Below, in pieces: positions 15,594 through 16,126 of a stretch of DNA of 16,126 nucleotides (position 1 is the first letter of the stretch; each line of letters starts with the position of its first letter). Position numbers and translations under genes: made by a program. The notes below the pieces were generated by a model. That model saw only the letters and a program-made list of their open reading frames with translations, had not been told where the DNA came from and made no database searches. The stretch is from an uncultured bacterium (GTDB lineage Bacteria; Auribacterota; Tritonobacteria; UBA1439), in the NCBI GenBank assembly GCA_937858775.1, contig CALLYX010000042.1, forward strand, positions 1 through 16,126. Direction: 5' to 3'.

Positions 15594-15631
15594 GCTTGCG
15601 GTTACGGATCCCGCGCCGCACCGGAAACGCG

Positions 15632-16126
15632 CTACTTGATCTCCACCGTGCCGCCGGCCGCCTCGATCTTCTTCTTGATCTCCTCCGCCTCTTCCTTGGC
15701 GACGTTCTCCTTCACCGGCTTCGGAGCCCCCTCGACGAGGTCCTTCGCCTCCTTCAACCCGAGGCTGGTGATCGCGCGGACCTCCTTGATCACCTGGATC
15801 TTCTTATCCCCCGCCCCCGTCAGGATCACGCTGAAGACGGTCTTCTCCTCCGCCTTTTCCGCGGGGGCGGCTGCGGCCGCCCCGGCGGCCGCCACCGCGG
15901 GGGCGGCGGTGACGCCGAACTCCTCCTCCATCGTCTTCACCCACTCGGAGAGCTCGAGGACCGTCAGGCCCTTCACCATCTCGAGGCCGAGCGCCTTGCG
16001 CTCCTCGCGCACGCGGGCGTACTCCGCCCAGCCGCCGACGTACGAGTGCAGCGTGTAGTCCTCGACGGCGATCGTCCGCGTGCCGACGGCGTCGAGGAGC
16101 GCGCGGTCGTGCGTGACGAGCAGCAG
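15632..16126 (-). CDS. rplL: Chimeric open frame: ABC-F C-terminus joined to ribosomal protein L7/L12, 5' end off the window
   Basis: From about codon 48 of the visible frame the protein is L7/L12, the multi-copy stalk protein that recruits and activates translational GTPases. It has the dimerisation segment EMVKGLTVLELSEWVKTMEEE, an Ala/Pro hinge rich in alanine, and a complete globular C-terminal domain (VFSVILTGAGDKKIQVIK, then GLGLKEAKDLVEGAP-like residues, ending EIK). The normal N-terminus before EMVKGL is missing. Instead the frame stays open to the window edge and reads like the end of an ABC-F ATPase. The only internal starts for an L7/L12 are GTG at 16012 and ATG at 15979. Neither has a convincing Shine-Dalgarno, and the ATG would remove the first turn of the dimerisation helix. 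The L7/L12 body lies 99 bases before rpoB, its normal place. The join is probably an assembly chimera; a real fusion is not excluded. Confidence 0.85.
   Translation of the reverse strand: MLLVTHDRALLDAVGTRTIAVEDYTLHSYVGGWAEYARVREERKALGLEMVKGLTVLELSEWVKTMEEEFGVTAAPAVAAAGAAAAAPAEKAEEKTVFSVILTGAGDKKIQVIKEVRAITSLGLKEAKDLVEGAPKPVKENVAKEEAEEIKKKIEAAGGTVEIK
15986..16126 (-). other. Fragment: C-terminal end of an ABC-F family ATPase, in frame with L7/L12
   Basis: The 47 codons from the window edge read LLLVTHDRALLDAVGTRTIA, then VEDYTLHSYVGGWAEYARVR and EERKALG. LLLVTHDR is the strand and H-loop (switch histidine) that follows Walker B in ABC ATPases. The continuation with AVGTRTIAVED, a YVGGW turn and a charged ARVREERK helix is characteristic of the end of the second nucleotide-binding domain of soluble ABC-F proteins (ribosome-associated, Uup/EttA-like). 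No stop codon separates it from L7/L12. ABC-F genes are not normal neighbours of rplL, and L10 should be upstream instead. Exact subfamily and source organism cannot be told from this length. Confidence 0.7.

Overview
The window is a high-GC (roughly two-thirds G+C by eye) bacterial core-gene cluster with every gene on the minus strand. It holds ribosomal proteins, the two large RNA polymerase subunits, both major elongation factors, NusG, SecE and a tRNA-Trp. There are no mobile elements, no CRISPR, and no gap above about 100 bases. The gene complement is that of an ordinary free-living-type bacterium. The EF-Tu switch I insertion, the L33 zinc-site change and the SecE linker insertion suggest a lineage away from the best-studied phyla. 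I suspect a PVC-related or candidate phylum, but the sequence alone does not prove it.

Read along the minus strand (right to left), the order is: C-terminal piece of an ABC-F ATPase joined in frame to L7/L12 (rplL); rpoB; rpoC; rpsL; rpsG; fusA; tuf; rpmG; trnW(CCA); secE; nusG; rplK; rplA; rplJ; then the first 13-14 codons of a gene running off the left edge, most likely the true 5' end of rplL. Individually these are the familiar rplKAJL-rpoBC, str (rpsL-rpsG-fusA-tuf) and tuf-rpmG-trnW-secE-nusG blocks, but their order is circularly permuted. The usual order starts at secE and passes through rplJ-rplL-rpoB to fusA-tuf. Here fusA-tuf leads back into rpmG-trnW-secE, and rplL is split between the two window edges.

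The simplest reading is an assembly that collapsed two tuf copies (one after fusA, one before rpmG-trnW-secE) into one, turning the locus into an apparent circle, with a second chimeric join inside rplL to a foreign ABC-F gene. A real rearrangement and a real ABC-F-L7/L12 fusion are the less likely but more exciting alternatives. Read depth and junction-spanning reads would decide.

Functionally, the genes supply the ribosomal stalk and its base (L10, L7/L12, L11), the L1 stalk, the decoding-centre proteins S12 and S7, the GTPases that use these sites (EF-G, EF-Tu), RNA polymerase beta and beta', the elongation factor NusG, the translocon subunit SecE, and L33. Short spacers (23-99 bases), good Shine-Dalgarno sites before several genes and a shared strand point to one or a few long transcripts. 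Several spacers carry GC-rich stem-loops, the strongest between rplL and rpoB and just after trnW. These may be processing or attenuation sites.
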